In this document: positions 32,346-46,144 of the stretch, one piece after another
How positions within the stretch are numbered: the first letter of the stretch is position 1
How the letters are laid out: each line of letters starts with the position of its first letter
Origin: Akebia trifoliata
Taxonomy: Eukaryota > Streptophyta > Magnoliopsida > Ranunculales > Lardizabalaceae
Direction of reading: 5' to 3'
Assembly (NCBI GenBank): GCA_017979445.1
Contig: CM030706.1
Coordinates: forward strand, 28,432,493-28,496,492
Length of the DNA stretch: 64,000 nt
Notes under the pieces: model-generated
Seen by the model: the letters and a program-made list of their open reading frames with translations, nothing else
Database searches by the model: none
What the model was told of the DNA's origin: nothing
Program-made: the position numbers and the translations under genes

Positions 32346-35140
32346 TGTGACGCCCCCTGAAACACTAACATAAAGTCTTATGTCAGATCTCGAGGCACTA
32401 GGTGGCGTCTCAAAATTACGACATGCACTCCTCTATTATGTTAGCATTCCAAGGCGTTCAACCTGTTTCACCTAATAAACAAAATCCATAATATCCTATA
32501 TACACATACAAAAATAGAATAACAACGGGAATCTATATACATCTAGTCATGTAAGATAGATTAGAGTGCGAAAGGATAAACAATATATAAGATTCTACTG
32601 AAACTCCTCACTCAAACTAAATTCCTAACGCTCAATACAAAATTCATAATATTCCTAAACGAACTGACACTACTAGGGGGTATAGCCGCAATATCCACTA
32701 GGTAACAGACTCTGATCATCTATCGGACCCACCAGATGATCCTCACTCGCTGGTTCTACACCCGCCTCGTCAACTGCAACCTCTAAAACTAAAAAAATTG
32801 GAATAAAATGGTGAATAACAATGGTTACTTAGTAGGGAAGCAAATAATTTTTACCAATAACCTCTCCTAACATGAATAAATAAACATAATAAATCATCTT
32901 AACATATGCAAATTTTTACAGAAAAAACTAAGATCAACTAGTACATATAGCCAGGGATGAGCAACTAAACATTTTAAATTCACATTACATTAATCAGTAG
33001 TACTCACTATAACATGTTTTTTAAATAAATCGAATTAACCAAATGGAAACATTAAACATGCATTTCATTTTATATATCAAAATAAGGCAACAGGTACATA
33101 ATACACAATGGTGAAGAAGTGAAATTAGAAAGTTAGGATTCACAACTGGATCATTCATAGTCAGGACATGATGCTATAATACTTTATTGGCTTTTAGTTC
33201 TTGATTTTGTAGTCGATCGCTACACTTACCACACTTGATTGACCATTTATCTAGTTCAAGCTGGCCGTTTGACGTGACTATAATTAATGGGTCTCTTTTC
33301 GATGTGTTAGAATGTTCAACTACTATAGATTGTTAGTAATCACTAGCTAATCCTCTTCATTTATACCTATCAGACATGAACGTGATTCCTAAATATACAA
33401 CTTCATTTGTATATAACAACTTTTACATTACAAGTTCACTAGTAAAGATATAGAGGAATAAACCCATATTTCAATTGTGACTCTACTTTCATACGCGTCA
33501 CATACCACGTATGAGTTTGGTTGTCTCTACTGTACATTCCAAGATAGTATATCACTCCGGATGATATAACAAACTATCTCTTCAGGTATTCACAAACTCT
33601 TTAATAGTTCACAAAATAGTTACATATACATATTATTTTTTTTCTTTGAAAACTAACAAGAAATTTTATTTGAAAATAAATAAGAAATTAACATTATAGA
33701 ATTAAAAATGGATATCCACTTTCCTATCATGATACTGTGGTCACGTTGCTAAAATAAATAATAGTACATAAAAGTAACTTAGTGCCTTACACTAATAGAA
33801 AGTAAATAAACATGTACGTCACATCGTGACAACAAAAAATAAACTAACCCTGGATATTCGTTAATCGACCCACACACAGCATCACAATGTAAAATGCAGA
33901 CATCACCCATCGGGTATGATTTAACATTTTACCATTTCATACCATTTTTCCCTTTTTTTTATTTTTACACTTTTTTACTTTTTCAAATACATCATTTATT
34001 TTCTGATGTTCATTCACTCAATACGAGTTCATTGAATATTAAATCTATTTTCAATCTTTGAAATTTATTTTTATCAATTAAATTGAAAAATTATAAAATT
34101 GAAATCGAAATGGGGTCCGAACAATACACAAGACCCAACTAGCAGTACTAATCCAGTGAAATGTCCTACTCACGTATAATTTGTTATAAAATATAATTAA
34201 ACACATCAAATATGAAGGTCCGAGCGTGAATTTGAAATAACAAAAAGAGTTTTATATTTTTGAAAACACATTACAAGTTTTCGTTAAAATTCTAAATGCA
34301 ATTTTCACAATCTACTATTACTAATAGAAATTGAGCCCTTAAAAATCTCTGTGCGAGAGAATTGTAGCACGTGCTCGAAAATTGAGATTATCAACGTGGA
34401 AATCAAGGCGGATCGAACGTTGACGCTACTAATTTTTAAATCTAGCCCAGAGGTTTTGGAGATCTTGATGTCGTCGTCCTTTCTCCCTTCTGTGGTAGAG
34501 AACGGTTTGACCTTATAATAAATGGAATCCGATGTTTAAAAGTCGAAACCCCCGTATCTCATACAGTTAATTTTTGATGAAACGGGAAGAAAGAGAAATC
34601 GGTATTTTACATATTGTTTCGTTTGACGGTAACATGACCGTCCAGACTCTAAAAAAGACGAGTGAATACTCTATTTTATATAATTTTTCGTTCTAGATTT
34701 AATAGCATGGTCAAATTCTATAAATTTTATTTCTAACAAAAATTCACTTTTTCGGCCTGATGGGATCATAAAATTGACGTGTTTTCATTTTTTACGATAA
34801 TTCGACTTTTTGGACTCCAAAAATGACGAGTAAATAGTCTATTTTTTATAATTTATTGTTACAAATCCAATAGTGTGATCAAATTTTAAAAATTCTTACT
34901 TTAGCAAAACATTATTATTTTAACCTAATCCGACTCGAAAATTAAAGATTTTGTAATTTTTCTGTTAAGAATTTATTGTAACTTCTTCAACCATTTTGAA
35001 TCTAATGGTGAGGTCAGATTTCATTAAAAATGATCAGAATAAAATCCTTAAGTTTTACCCTAAGTCCCACTTTTAAGATTTTCTTAAACTTCCACTATTT
35101 ATTATTTTCGATATACAAATCAAAAACTCGGGATTTTACA
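32346..35140 (-). repeat. Element E left (3') LTR
   Basis: Plus-strand ends are TGTGACGCCCCCTG and GGGATTTTACA. It aligns with 45236-46144 joined to 56785-58901. It lacks about 230 bp present in the right LTR at roughly 58110-58340 (after 'gggaagaaa'). Confidence 0.85.
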
Positions 35141-35157
35141 TTCTCCTCCCCCCCTTA
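35141..35157 (-). other. Polypurine tract of element E
   Basis: The minus strand reads AAGGGGGGGGAGGAGAA directly before the LTR start TGTAAAATCC. Confidence 0.75.
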
Positions 35158-35696
35158 AATAAAATTTTATCCTTGAAATTGAAATGATACCTTAGTCTTA
35201 GAACAATTCTGGATATTTTGCCTGCATCTCTAACTCTTTCTCCTATGTGGCTTCTTCAACGTTTCGGTGTCTCCACAATACCTTGACTAGAGAGATAAAC
35301 TTATATCTGAGTTACTTTACTCTCCTGTCCAGTATCTATATTGCACTTTCCTCATAGGATACATCTTCGTCTACCTCTAACTCTAGCAAATCAATCACAT
35401 GTGAAGGATCTAGCAAATACTTATTCAGCATAGACATGTGGAACATATTGTGAACCTACTCAAGTTGTGGTGGTAGAATCAATTTGTAAGCCACTGGTCC
35501 TATCTGTTCAACTACTTAGAATGATCTCATAAAATGCAGCTTCAATTTACCTTTCACACCAAACCTAGAGATTCCTCTTCAAGGTGATACTTTCAAGAAC
35601 ACCCTATCTCCAACTTGAAATTCTAAAGGTCTACACCGCTTGTCTACATAACTCTTCTGTCTACTCTAAGCAGTTCTTAATATTTTCCTTATAATG
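35158..35696 (-). pseudogene. Element E pol, integrase C-terminus and chromodomain-like part
   Basis: Minus-strand decayed coding. Readable words in order are SRQKSYVDKRCRPLEF, a GPF/Y-type stretch (RFGVKGKLKLHF then IGPVAYKL), a linker with HNMFHMSMLNKY, and VKVLWRHRNVEEAT near the end. The last word is the typical chromodomain of Tekay/Del- or Reina-like chromoviruses, which guides integration to heterochromatin. Several in-frame stops replace Trp or Gln codons. It continues across solo LTR D3 into 38856. Confidence 0.8.
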
Positions 35697-38600
35697 TGTG
35701 ACGCCCCGCCAAACACTAACACAAATCCCAAGGCCAAATCTCAAGGTACTAGGTGGCACCTCGAAATTTGGGCATGGCTTTCTCTGTTTATGTAGTGTTC
35801 CACGGAACTCGAAAACATTGTAATCTAATATACCACAAATTCTAACTATATATAAAGGCAACACGAAAATAACAATGGAAGACTGAAAATATCTAATATG
35901 TAATCAAATCAGAGTGCGGAAGTTTAACAATATACAAGATTTCAAAAGTACTCTTACTCTAATACAAACCTAACACTCACTCCAAAATCTACATACATCT
36001 TAGACGAAACTGACATCACTAAGGGGTGTAGTCCTAATGCTCACCAAGCAATAGATTCTGATCATCGATCTGACCGACCAGATACTCCTCACTTAACGAC
36101 TCTACGCCTATCTCAATAACTGTAAGTGTTGAAACTAAAAAAAATAGGAAGGAAAGGGAGAGTAACGTTGGTAACCCAGTAAGTCCACAACCAATTCCTA
36201 CTAATAACCTCCCCTAAACATGGTCGAGTAAGCATGCTGAACAGTTTAACATATGCAAAATTTTACAAGAGAAAATACGATTAACTGGTACATATAGTCA
36301 GGGATGAGCAGCTAAACAGTTTAAAAGTTTACATCACATCAATCATCAGTACTCATTATACATTTTTCATCTTATGAAAATATAGTTGACAACATTGAAA
36401 TAGTAGACATGCTTCTCAGTTTATACTTCGAAATATAACAAAAGAAACATAATACAATTTGTTGAGTATTGGAATTAAAGAGTTGAGATTCACGACTGGA
36501 TCACTCCAAGTTGGGACATGATATTCCTCAATAACATCATAGTTCCTGATTTTGTGGCTGGTCGTTGTTTACCACACTTGCGGGACCATTTATCCAGCTC
36601 ATGCTGGCCGTTTGACGTGACCGTGAGCAATGGGTCTCTTTTCGATGTGTTAGAACGTTCGACTACTACTAGATTATTAGTAATCACTGACTAGTCATCT
36701 TCCTCTATGCCTATCAGGCGTGCATGTGATTCCCAAAATAACACTCTACTCGTATACGACCACCTTTACAATACACGTTCACTGGTAAAGAAAAGAAAGG
36801 AATGGACCCAGATTCCAGTTGTGACTCCACTCTCATACTTGTCTCATACCACGTATGAGCTTGGTGGTCCCTCCCATACCTCCCAGGATAATGCATCCCT
36901 CTAGATGATGTGACACACTATCCCTTCAAGCATTCACGGACCCTTCAACAGCTTACAAAATAACTACATATATATATTGTTTTCCATTTAAAACAAAAGA
37001 GAAATTAACATAAAAGGGTTGAGAATGGATATCCAGTTCCTACCATGCAACTGTGGTCACCCAGCCTAAAATAAACAACAGTACTCGGAGCCTCTGCGCC
37101 AACATAAATTTAAATAAACATGCAACCCTTTCATTAATAACCTGGTTATCCTTTCAACAACCTACATACAACATATAACGTAAAATACAGACATCACCCC
37201 TCGGTATAATTATGACTTTTTATCGATTCATCCCTTTCCCATTCTACTGTGTTTTTACTTCTCGACTTTTCGAAGAAAACATTTCTTTTTCAAGCTTGCA
37301 AAATCACTTTTATCATTCGATCAAAAACTATCTAATTTTTGTTAAAATGGGCTCCCAATAAGTATGCGAAGGCAAACTGTCAAAATTAGAAAAATCGGTG
37401 AAATTTTGGCTAAGTGTTGGAAACTCAATTTTTCAAAGTTGTCGAAATTGAAAACGGGTTTTGTAAATGAAGGCCCTTGACAACATGAGAAGAGTCATGT
37501 AGTTTGTAACCTAATTCAAAGTAATGCAAAAGATATCAAGCGAATACTTAAAACATTCCCGTCGTGATGAAAATTTGTTTATTTTTTTTTCGCTTCGTTT
37601 GAAGGAGTTACGAGGGATATAAGTAGTCGTTTTGGCATGTTAAAAGCATGAGAAATCCAAAAAAAATATCAGAAAAAAAAATTGGGCACTTTTTGATTTT
37701 CACGGTAACACCGTGAATAGTGCACGACGGCACACGGTGGCACCGTCAGAACGCTGGAATTTCGTGAATTTTTTCATTTTTTCTTCGTTTTTCGCTCATT
37801 TTTTATTCTAATAATCCACCCACGAATTAAATATTCAAATTACGATAAAACACATCAAACATAACGATTTCTAGCATGAATTTGAAATAATTTAAGCAAC
37901 ATTATATGAATTTAAAACATACACAAGTTTTGAAAGATCCCTAAATGCAATTTTTCTAAAATCTACGGTTGTTAATAAGAATCGAGAATCCCTTACCCTT
38001 GTGGTTGTTGGACACGATAAGCTAGCTTGGAAATGAAGGAGTGGCGGTCCGGAACATCGAATTTGGTGGAACTTGAATGTTAAACGAATCGGTTTGGTTG
38101 CAAAACCCTCGATGGAAGTGTTCTTCCCCTTTCTAATGACAAACAACAACTCTCAGACGATTTGGATGAGACTCCAAGTGGTTATAAAAAAACTCACTCG
38201 TTGAATTTTGTGGGAGACCGAGAGAATGAAAAGGAAATGGATGTTGAATGGGGTGAGCACGTGGAGCTCGACAACACCGATGACTTTGCCTTCTTTGTTG
38301 AGGTTCAACTCGGACTCGCTTGTGATAAATCTTGATGGAAAGGGTTGAAACCCTAGGTTTGGAGAATGGGCGGATCTTTTGTGAGTTGGAAAGTTGAAAG
38401 TAAATAAAAGAAATGAGTTGATTCTTTTTATAATAAAAGTTGAGGGCATTTTTGTATTTTTCCTTCGTTTACATTTTCGACAAAATCTTGACCATTTGAA
38501 CCCGGAAATTGACATATGAGTACTCCATTTCAAATAATTTTTCTCTGCGGATCTCATGTTATGGTTAAATTTTTCTAATTCTTCTTCTATCCAAAATTCA

Positions 38601-38850
38601 CTATTTTGGGTCCCACTTAACACGAAATTCGAGGATTTTTTAACTTTTTCATCCGAACTAGAATTCGAACTTGCCTACAGGCTAAAGTATATATTTCAAT
38701 CATTTTGAACCTAATGGCGGAGTTGGTTTTCATTAGAAATGATCAGAACCATATTCAAGTGTTTTACTTTAATTTCCTTTTTCGATATTTTTCTCAAAAT
38801 ATCGCCCTTTGACTTCTTCGAGATACGAGTTGAAAATTTGTGGTATTACA
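35697..38850 (-). mobile_element. Solo LTR D3, 3154 bp, inside element E pol
   Basis: TGTGACGCCCCGCC to GGTATTACA on the plus strand, with perfect TAATG on both sides (35692-35696, 38851-38855). It interrupts the integrase coding after the word for EEITEIV. It is the same family as D1 and D4. It carries CACGGT-aac-ACCGTG (37701-37715) and ACGGT-ggc-ACCGT (37734-37746) and a TATA box at 38424-38432. The 156-codon minus frame at 38153-38623 lies in the promoter region, has no known domain and is interrupted in the other copies. Confidence 0.9.
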
Positions 38851-38855
38851 TAATG

Positions 38856-39377
38856 TGTACTATCTCAGTAATTTCTTCAACCATCTCGGGTTCTAAGATC
38901 GTGGCATTTCCTGACTCCGCCCAATATATCGGTGATCGACACGGCCTACCGTATAAAGCTTCAAATGGTGCCATGCCGATACTAGCTTGAAAATTAATTT
39001 TATAGGAGAACTCCACCAACGGTAAGTGACACTTCCAACCTCCTACAAAATCTAAAACACATGCCTATAGAATGTCTTCTAAAATTTGAATAACTCGCTC
39101 AAAATGTCCATCAGACTGTGGATGAAAATTCATATTGAAGTTCAACTGAGTACCCATGGCTTTGTGTAGACTCTCCCAAAATTGAAAAGTAAATCTGGGA
39201 TCCCTGTCTAACACGATAGAAACTAGAACTCCATACAATCGAACTATCCCAACTGTGTATATCTGACTCAGTCTATCGACGTTGAATGAGACTCGAATCG
39301 GAATGAAGTGTGCTGATTTCGTTACTCTATCAATAATCACCCATATGGCATCTGACCCATCATCGACTCTCAGTAAC
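38856..39377 (-). pseudogene. Element E pol, integrase catalytic core
   Basis: The 39418-39065 minus frame covers SDAIWVIIDRVTKSAHFIPI, DRDPRFTFQFWESLHKAMG and FHPQSDGHFERVIQ, which carry the second Asp and the Glu-region of the retroviral-type DDE integrase core. The frame before position 39378 is LTR D4 and not integrase. Downstream from 39064 to 38856, coding continues with ASIGMAPFEALYGRPC and SPIYWAESG in other frames. The catalytic Glu word is altered (SER to FER) but the Glu itself remains. The gene is dead because of stops and the two solo LTRs. Confidence 0.85.
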
Positions 39378-42300
39378 TGTGGCGCCCCGTCGAACGCTAA
39401 CACAAATCCCAATGCCAAATCTCAAAGTAGTAGGTGGCACCTCGAAATTTTGTATATGTTAGCGTTCAACGGAACACAACACCTGATAATCCAAGTTACA
39501 ACAAAACTTGTATATAAAGACGTAGATATAGGAAATAACAGCGGAAGACTAATTACATCTAACATGTAAATAGATCAGAGTGCGAAAGTTTAGCGATGTA
39601 CATGATTATAAAATTCAACCTCACTCTAATACAATCCTAACACTCAACTTCAAAATATGTATACACCTGGACGAAACTGATTACACAAAAGGGGTATGGC
39701 CCTAGTGCTCATCGGGCAACAAATTCTAACCGTCGATCTAACCGACCAGGCACTCCTCACTTACCGACTCTGCGCCTGCTTCCGTAACTGCAAGTGCTGA
39801 AGCTAAAAAAAATAGGAAGGAAAGGGTAACTAACAATGGTTAGCCAGTAGGTCCACAAGCAATCCCTACTAATAACCCTCCCTAAACATGATCGAATAAA
39901 GCATACTGAACATTTTAACATATGTAAGGTTTTACAGAATAAAATACAATCAACTGGTACATATAGCCAGGGATGAGCAACTAAACATTTTTTAAGTTTC
40001 ACATAGCATCAATCATCCATACTCATTATATATTTTCCATTTTATGCAAATACAGTTGTTGACAATATTGAAATAATGGCCATGCTTTTCAGTTTATAAT
40101 TCGAAATATAACAACAAATACATAGTACAAGTGGTGGAGTATTGGAATTAAAAAGTTGGGATTCACGACTGGATCGCTACCAGTCGGGACATGATATTCC
40201 TCAATAACATTGTAGTTCTTGATTTTATGACTGGTCGCTGTTTCCCACACTTGTGGGACCATTTATCCGGCTCAGACTGGTCGTTTGACGTGACCGTAAG
40301 CAATGGGTCTCTTTTCGATGTGTCAGAACGTTCGACTACTACTAGATTGTGAGTGATTACTGACTAATCATCTTCGTCTATGCCTATCATGCATGCATGT
40401 GATTTCCAAATGGCACTCCACTCGTATACGACCACCTTTACAATACACGTTCACTGGTAAAGATAAGAAAGAATGGATCCAGATTTCAGTTGTGACTCTA
40501 CTTTCATACGCGTCCCATACCACATATAAGCTTGGTGGTCCCTACCGTACATCCCAGGATAGTACACCCCTCCGGATGATGTGATGCACTATCCCTTCAG
40601 GCATTCACAAACCCTTTAACAGCTCACAAAATAGCTACGTATATATATATGATTTTTCATTTAAAATAAGTGAGAAATTAACAGAACAGGATTGAGAATG
40701 GATATCCAGTTCCTACCATGCAATTGTGGCCATCCGGCCTAAAAATAAATAACAGTACTCAGCGCACGCGCTAACACAATCAGAAATAAACATGTAACCC
40801 TTTCATTAATAACATAGATATCCTTTCACTAACCTACATACAACATACAATGTAAAATGCAGACATCACCCCTCGGACGTGATTCTAACATTTTACCGTT
40901 CATTCCCTTTTTTCATTCTCTCAACATTCTCACTTTTCATCTTTTCAAATCAACCATCCATTTTCAATCTTTCAAAGTCATTCTTTTGGTCTTTTCATTG
41001 AAAACCATCAAAGTTTATTAAAAAACAAGGTCCCGACTGAAAGCGCCCTCGATCCGCGGGGTGCGCGGATCCGCTTTTAACCCTTGAGGTTTGGGAGTCG
41101 CCACTGAAAGCGCCCTCGATCCGCGGGGTGCGCGGATCCGCTTTTGACCCTTGAGGTTTGGGAGTCGCCACCTAGTTATTACGGTCTAGGAACCGATCAA
41201 TGACTCTAAACGGATAAAAACTAATCTAAAACCAAAAAAAAACTGAATTCGGGGATCAAGTTACGGGGTTGGAAGGTGTTAGGCACCAACCCCGCCCGGC
41301 CAAAGCCGGTCTCTACTAAATTCCCAAGTAAATTACATTGCTAAAAACCTAGATAAGAAAATAAATAAAAATAAAAGGTTTACCTTTCCGATGGCAAGGA
41401 CTTGGTTCCCTCAGATCTGACAAAAAGAACTCCTTGTACCGTGCTCCCTTACTTCGTTCTGCTTCCGGATTTGACTTCGGATCTCCGAGGCAAGGTATCT
41501 CCTTGTTTTTGAATCTGAACTCTTCAATTTCGTTGCGGATTGGGGGTGTTTTTAGAAGGCTTTTGGGTATTTTCTAAACTAAAATTGAAGGAGGGATGTT
41601 AGCTAAGGAGTTGGGGCTCCAAAACTAGGGTTTATGGGGGGCTAGGGAGCTTCTAGACCTACTTCTCCTAGGGTTTATGATTTGATACGAAAATAGGGTG
41701 TGAGCACCTCTATTTATAGATGTTTTTAGGGGTTGATTTGGATAGAGTTAGTATTTAATTAGATATCTTTTAATTAGAGTTGTGTTTTAATTTGACTTGT
41801 TTTAGGTAGAATTATGTTTTAATTAGAATTGTTTTAGGTAGAATTATTTTTAAGTTAGAACTCTATTAGATAGAGTTATTAATCAATTATAATTCTATTA
41901 TGACTTTTGGTCTTATTTGATTGACTTTTAGTGTTTTGACTTTAGTCTTAATTGATTGACTTTTAATATCTTGACTTTAGCCTTGCTTAATTGACTTTAA
42001 TTTTGACTTCAGTCTCACTTGATTGACTTTAATACCTTGACTTTAGTCTTGCTTGATTTACTTTTAATTTTGGAGAACCCCCCTCTAAAATATCTTTAAT
42101 TCTTTGGACCCCCAAATGGAGGGGTCCTTAAAGAAATATCCCACGAACCCTCAACAATTTTGCCTGAGAGTCCGATTAATCGATTTTTTAGGTTCAAAAT
42201 TTTAAATTAATTTCATTAATGTTTAAATTTAATTATTTAATGTTTTATTTATTAATTTCGGAATTTTTTATCATGAAAATTGTGAAATTATCGTTTTGCC

Positions 42301-44496
42301 CCCGGAGAGGACTTTTCACGTTTTAAGTTGGTTTTTAATGTTCTAGGATGTTTTAGAATTGGTTTTTCGTAAGGAATTCAATGGAAATATTAGTTTTTGT
42401 TATTTATGAAATTTTTTGTGTGAAATGGTTGTGAACTTTATGAGGGGCATTTTCGTAATTTTGTCAAATTCTGTTAAAATTGGTGAAATGATTTATTTGG
42501 TTCCAATTTGTCATTTTATGTGTTCGAATGGGTTTTCCTAAGCGTAACGTAGGCTCTAAGGTTGTTTTGAGGTTAGGGGTATTTTGGTAATTTGGTAATT
42601 TTTAGTGATTTTTATCGTGAAGCTTCTTTTTGGTCTGCAAGATGATGATTTCTATGTTTCTGGGGTCGTACTTTCCTAGCGTAGCGTGGTTTCTAAGGTT
42701 TTGTCAATTTGAGATACCTCATCTGGATTTCTGAAACAAATCTGGTAACAAAATAAAGCAACGGAATACACATCCATCATTGGGAATCCTTGCGATCGGG
42801 TTGACGAGTTGATTAATCAGGCGGATGCAAAAATGGGGTGTCTACACCGACGATGCACGGGACCAAAGCTGTTAAAAATAAGGAAAACTGGTGAAATTTT
42901 GGTTAAGTGTCAGAAATTCAATTTTTCAAAGTTCTCGAAATTGAAAATGGGTTTTTCTAAATGAAAGTCTCGATCACAAGATTTGATACTATATAGTTTT
43001 TGTAATCTAATTCAAAGTAATGCGAAAGTTATTATATTTTGAAAACTTGTCGAAAACGTCGAAATTTACGTTTTGTTCTTGAAACCAAAATTCAGATTTT
43101 GATCCTTTGAGATTTGAATCTTGAAACCATTTCCATTGTTCCAAAATGGGGGGTAAAACCTTAATTTTATTAAAGAACTTAAAGTAAATGGAAAGTGAAA
43201 ATTAAAGAGGCCATTGATTTTTTGTGACAAAATACTCATCGGAAGGTATCGGTGGGACCGACGGCATCTGCCGACAGAACGAAATTTCTCACGCATCTTG
43301 ATTTCGTCGGTCGTAGAAGCCTCATTCTGTTAGTAGGATCGACAGAATGCCTTCGGTAGGTGCCGGTGGCACCGATCCTTCCCGCCTACAGCCTGAACCT
43401 CACTCGAACCTTCGAGTTTTTGATCCCCGTTTCGATTTTTTCTTCCATTTTTCGAACCATTCGACCCACCCACAAGTTTGTAGTTAAAATTTGATAAAAC
43501 ATCATCAAAACATCTACTTCTACCATGAATTTTAAATCAAACACAAATTTCTACGATTTAAATGCAAATAATAAGTTTTGTTTCAAAACCTAAATGCATA
43601 TTTTGGAAATCTAAAGTCACCAATAGGAATTGAAAGTCCCCTACTTGTTTGTGGACGTCAAACGTTATAAACTTGCACAATGATCAAGGTTGGTGGTGAA
43701 AGAGTTGATGTTGAGCTGAATTTGATGTAAAGAGGACGAGGGTTTGCAACTCCTTCAACGATGGCACTCTTCTCCACTTCTACCCTAGAAGATGAGTCTC
43801 TACGAATAAGGCGACGCTCCGAGTTTGATGATACCCTAACTTACTTGCTGGTTTTTGGTAGAGGGTGGTGAAAACGGACGTGAATGGATTAACAAAGATG
43901 GTGAAATTGTAGCCCTCGTCATGATCGACAACTTTGCCTTCTTCGTCGAGGTTCAACGGTCCTTCGTTCTTAACGGATCTTGAGGAGAAGAGAGAACCCT
44001 AGGTTGAAAAAATCTGAGTTTGGTATTTAGGAGAAGAAAGAGAAATGAATGAAATAAAAGAAATTAGATTTCTTTTATAACAAGGCTAAGGGCATACTTG
44101 TAATTTTCCCATCATTTTTAGTTCGATCGTAACTTGATTATTTGGACTCAGAAATTGACAAGTGAGTATACCATTTCGAATAATTTTTTGTTACGGACCT
44201 AACGGTGTCATCAAATCTTTTTTATTCTCGTTCTAATAAAATTCAACTGTTTTGGGTCCCACTTAATGTGAAGTTCGAGGATTTTATAATTTTTTCATCC
44301 GAACTCGAATTCAAACTTGCTTATAGGCTAATGTATATATTCTGACCCTTTTGAATCTATTGGTGAAGTCGATTTTCTTTGAAATTAATCATAACAGTAT
44401 CCGAGTATTTTACTCTACGTTTCTCCTTCGATATTTTTCTCCAAATCTCACCATTTAATTTCCTCGAGATATGGGTTGAAAATTTGGGGTGTTACA
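39378..44496 (-). mobile_element. Solo LTR D4 with nested A-family solo LTR
   Basis: TGTGGCGCCCCGTC to GGGGTGTTACA, flanked by GTAAC (39373-39377) and ATAAC (44497-44501), four of five matching. It interrupts the integrase between the first Asp word (HVTMDFV, about 44510-44530) and SDAIWVIIDRV. Without the nested LTR it is about 3.3 kb. It has a TATA box at 44072-44079 and a TCGGT-ggg-ACCGA dyad at 43249-43261. Confidence 0.87.
41038..42846 (-). mobile_element. A-family solo LTR with a 67-bp terminal duplication
   Basis: A complete 1742-bp LTR (41105-42846) is preceded by an extra 67-bp copy of its own end (41038-41104). The pair is flanked by perfect CCGAC (41033-41037, 42847-42851). The extra unit ends exactly with GGAGTCGCCAC, the 11-mer shared between the primer-binding site and the LTR interior. 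TATA box at 41710-41718. Confidence 0.92.
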
Positions 44497-44501
44497 ATAA
44501 C

Positions 44502-45234
44502 CTTACTACAAAGTCCATGGTCACATGTTCCTATTTCCATTCCACTATGGGTAATGGCTAGAGTAAGCCTATTGGGTTGCGGTGTTCTACCTTGACCTGT
44601 TGATATATCAGGTATTTACTTACATATTCTTCGATTACCTTCTTCATACCCGAAAATTAAAAAAAAATTTCATAGATTTCTATATATTTTCGTACCTTCT
44701 GAGTGAATAGAATATTGAGAACGGTGTGCCTCACCCAGTATATCGGATCTTAATTGTGAGTCTTGAGGTATCCACATCCTACCTCTGAATCTAAGAACCT
44801 CGTCTAATCCTTTCGACCAATCTAGGTCAGTCAGGTCCCTAACTCTCAGCTCATATTCTTCCACATCTTCATCTATTTTTTGGATTTCCCTAATTCGTGC
44901 TATCAACTCATTTGTGATCCTCAATGTACCCTGATATATGTGTGGTCTATACCTTTCCCTCGGAGTCTCAAACACTGTTTATGTGGCTTGTTCAAGTAAC
45001 TGTCATTCTTTTACCATCATATGAGTTACAATGTTTCGACTCAACACATTGACAACTACATTGGCATTTCCCGGGTGATACTCAAAGGTAAAGTCGTAAT
45101 CCTTGAGGTATTCCATCCAACGTCGTTGTCTCATATTTAATTCTCACTACTAAAATTGGTAGTTGAAGCTCTTATGATTAGAGAATACTTCAAACTTCTC
45201 TCTATATAACATAAAGCCCCTCGTCAGATTTAAC
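44502..45234 (-). pseudogene. Element E pol, RNase H end to integrase start
   Basis: Minus strand. Positions 45232-45000 encode RNase H words (REKFEVFSNHKS, ELNMRQRRWMEYLKDYDF, FEYHPGNANVV). Positions 44975-44670 are open (101 codons) and cover the linker and zinc-binding region of integrase (RGRMWIPQDSQLRSDILGEA, HRSQYSIHSEGTKIY). The His-Cys finger continues to 44580 with YVSKYLIYQQVK, where the second Cys pair is partly lost (CLTCQQ became YLIYQQ). It then reaches IVEWKWEHVTMDFV before LTR D4. At 45234 the RNase H sequence is fused to the LTR end, marking a deletion. Confidence 0.83.
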
Positions 45235-45235
45235 A

Positions 45236-46144
45236 CAAAGACCCCCGAAATATTAACACAAAGTCCCATGTTAGATCTTGAGACATTAGGTAACACCTCA
45301 AAATTTCACCATGATCTTATGTTAGCATTCCAAGGCGTTCAACCTGTTTCACCTGATAAAAAAAATCTATAATATCTTGTATATACATACAAAAATAGAA
45401 TAACAGTGAAAATCTATATACTTCTAGTCATGTAAGATAGATCAGATTGTGAAAGGATAAATAATATACAGGATTCTACTCAAACTTCTTATTCTAACAG
45501 AAGTATTAACGTTCAATACAAAATCCATAATATTCCCAGACGAACTAACACTACTAGGGGTATAACTCCAATACTCAATAGGTAACAGATTCTAGTCATC
45601 TATTTAACCCATTAGATGGTCCCCACTCGCTAATTCTATGCTCGTCTCATCAATTGTAGGCTCTGAACTATAAAAAAAATTGGAACAAAATGGTGAATAA
45701 CCAAAGGTTACCCAGTAGGGAAGCAAATAATTTTTACCAATAACCTCTCCTAACATGAATAAATAAATATAATAAATCATTTTAACATATGCAAAGTTTT
45801 ACAGAAGAAACTACGATTAACTGGTACATATAGCCAGGGATGACAACTAAACATTTTAAACTCACATTACATCAATCAGTAGTACTCACTATAACATTTT
45901 TTATACAAATTTAATTAATTAAATAGAAACATTAAACATGCATTTCATTTTTATATCAAAATAAGGCAATAGGTACATAATACACAATGGTGAAGTAGTG
46001 GAATTAGAAAGTTGGGATTCACGACTGGATCGCTCCCAGTCAGGACATGATGTTATAATACTTTACTGACTTTCAGTTCCTGATTTTGTAGTCAGTCGCT
46101 ACACTTACCACACTTGATTGACCAGTTATCCAGCTCAGGCTGGC
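45236..46144 (-). repeat. Element E right (5') LTR, first part
   Basis: Aligns with 32350-33240 of the left LTR. The LTR end itself is decayed (AAAGACCCCCGAAAT against GACGCCCCCTGAAAC). It breaks at 46144 where element C inserted and resumes at 56785. Confidence 0.83.
46140..46144. repeat. Left target-site duplication of element C (CTGGC)
   Basis: Identical to 56780-56784. Joining the flanks restores 'caggctggccgtttgacg', as in the other LTRs of the family. Confidence 0.95.

Noticed and set aside
38153..38623. 156-codon minus-strand frame
   Set aside because: It lies in the promoter part of solo LTR D3 and is not preserved in D1, D4 or the LTR at 62155.
35692..38855. D3 as the second LTR of element E
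   Set aside because: D3 has its own perfect TAATG duplication, belongs to a different LTR subfamily from the E LTRs, and pol coding continues on both sides.
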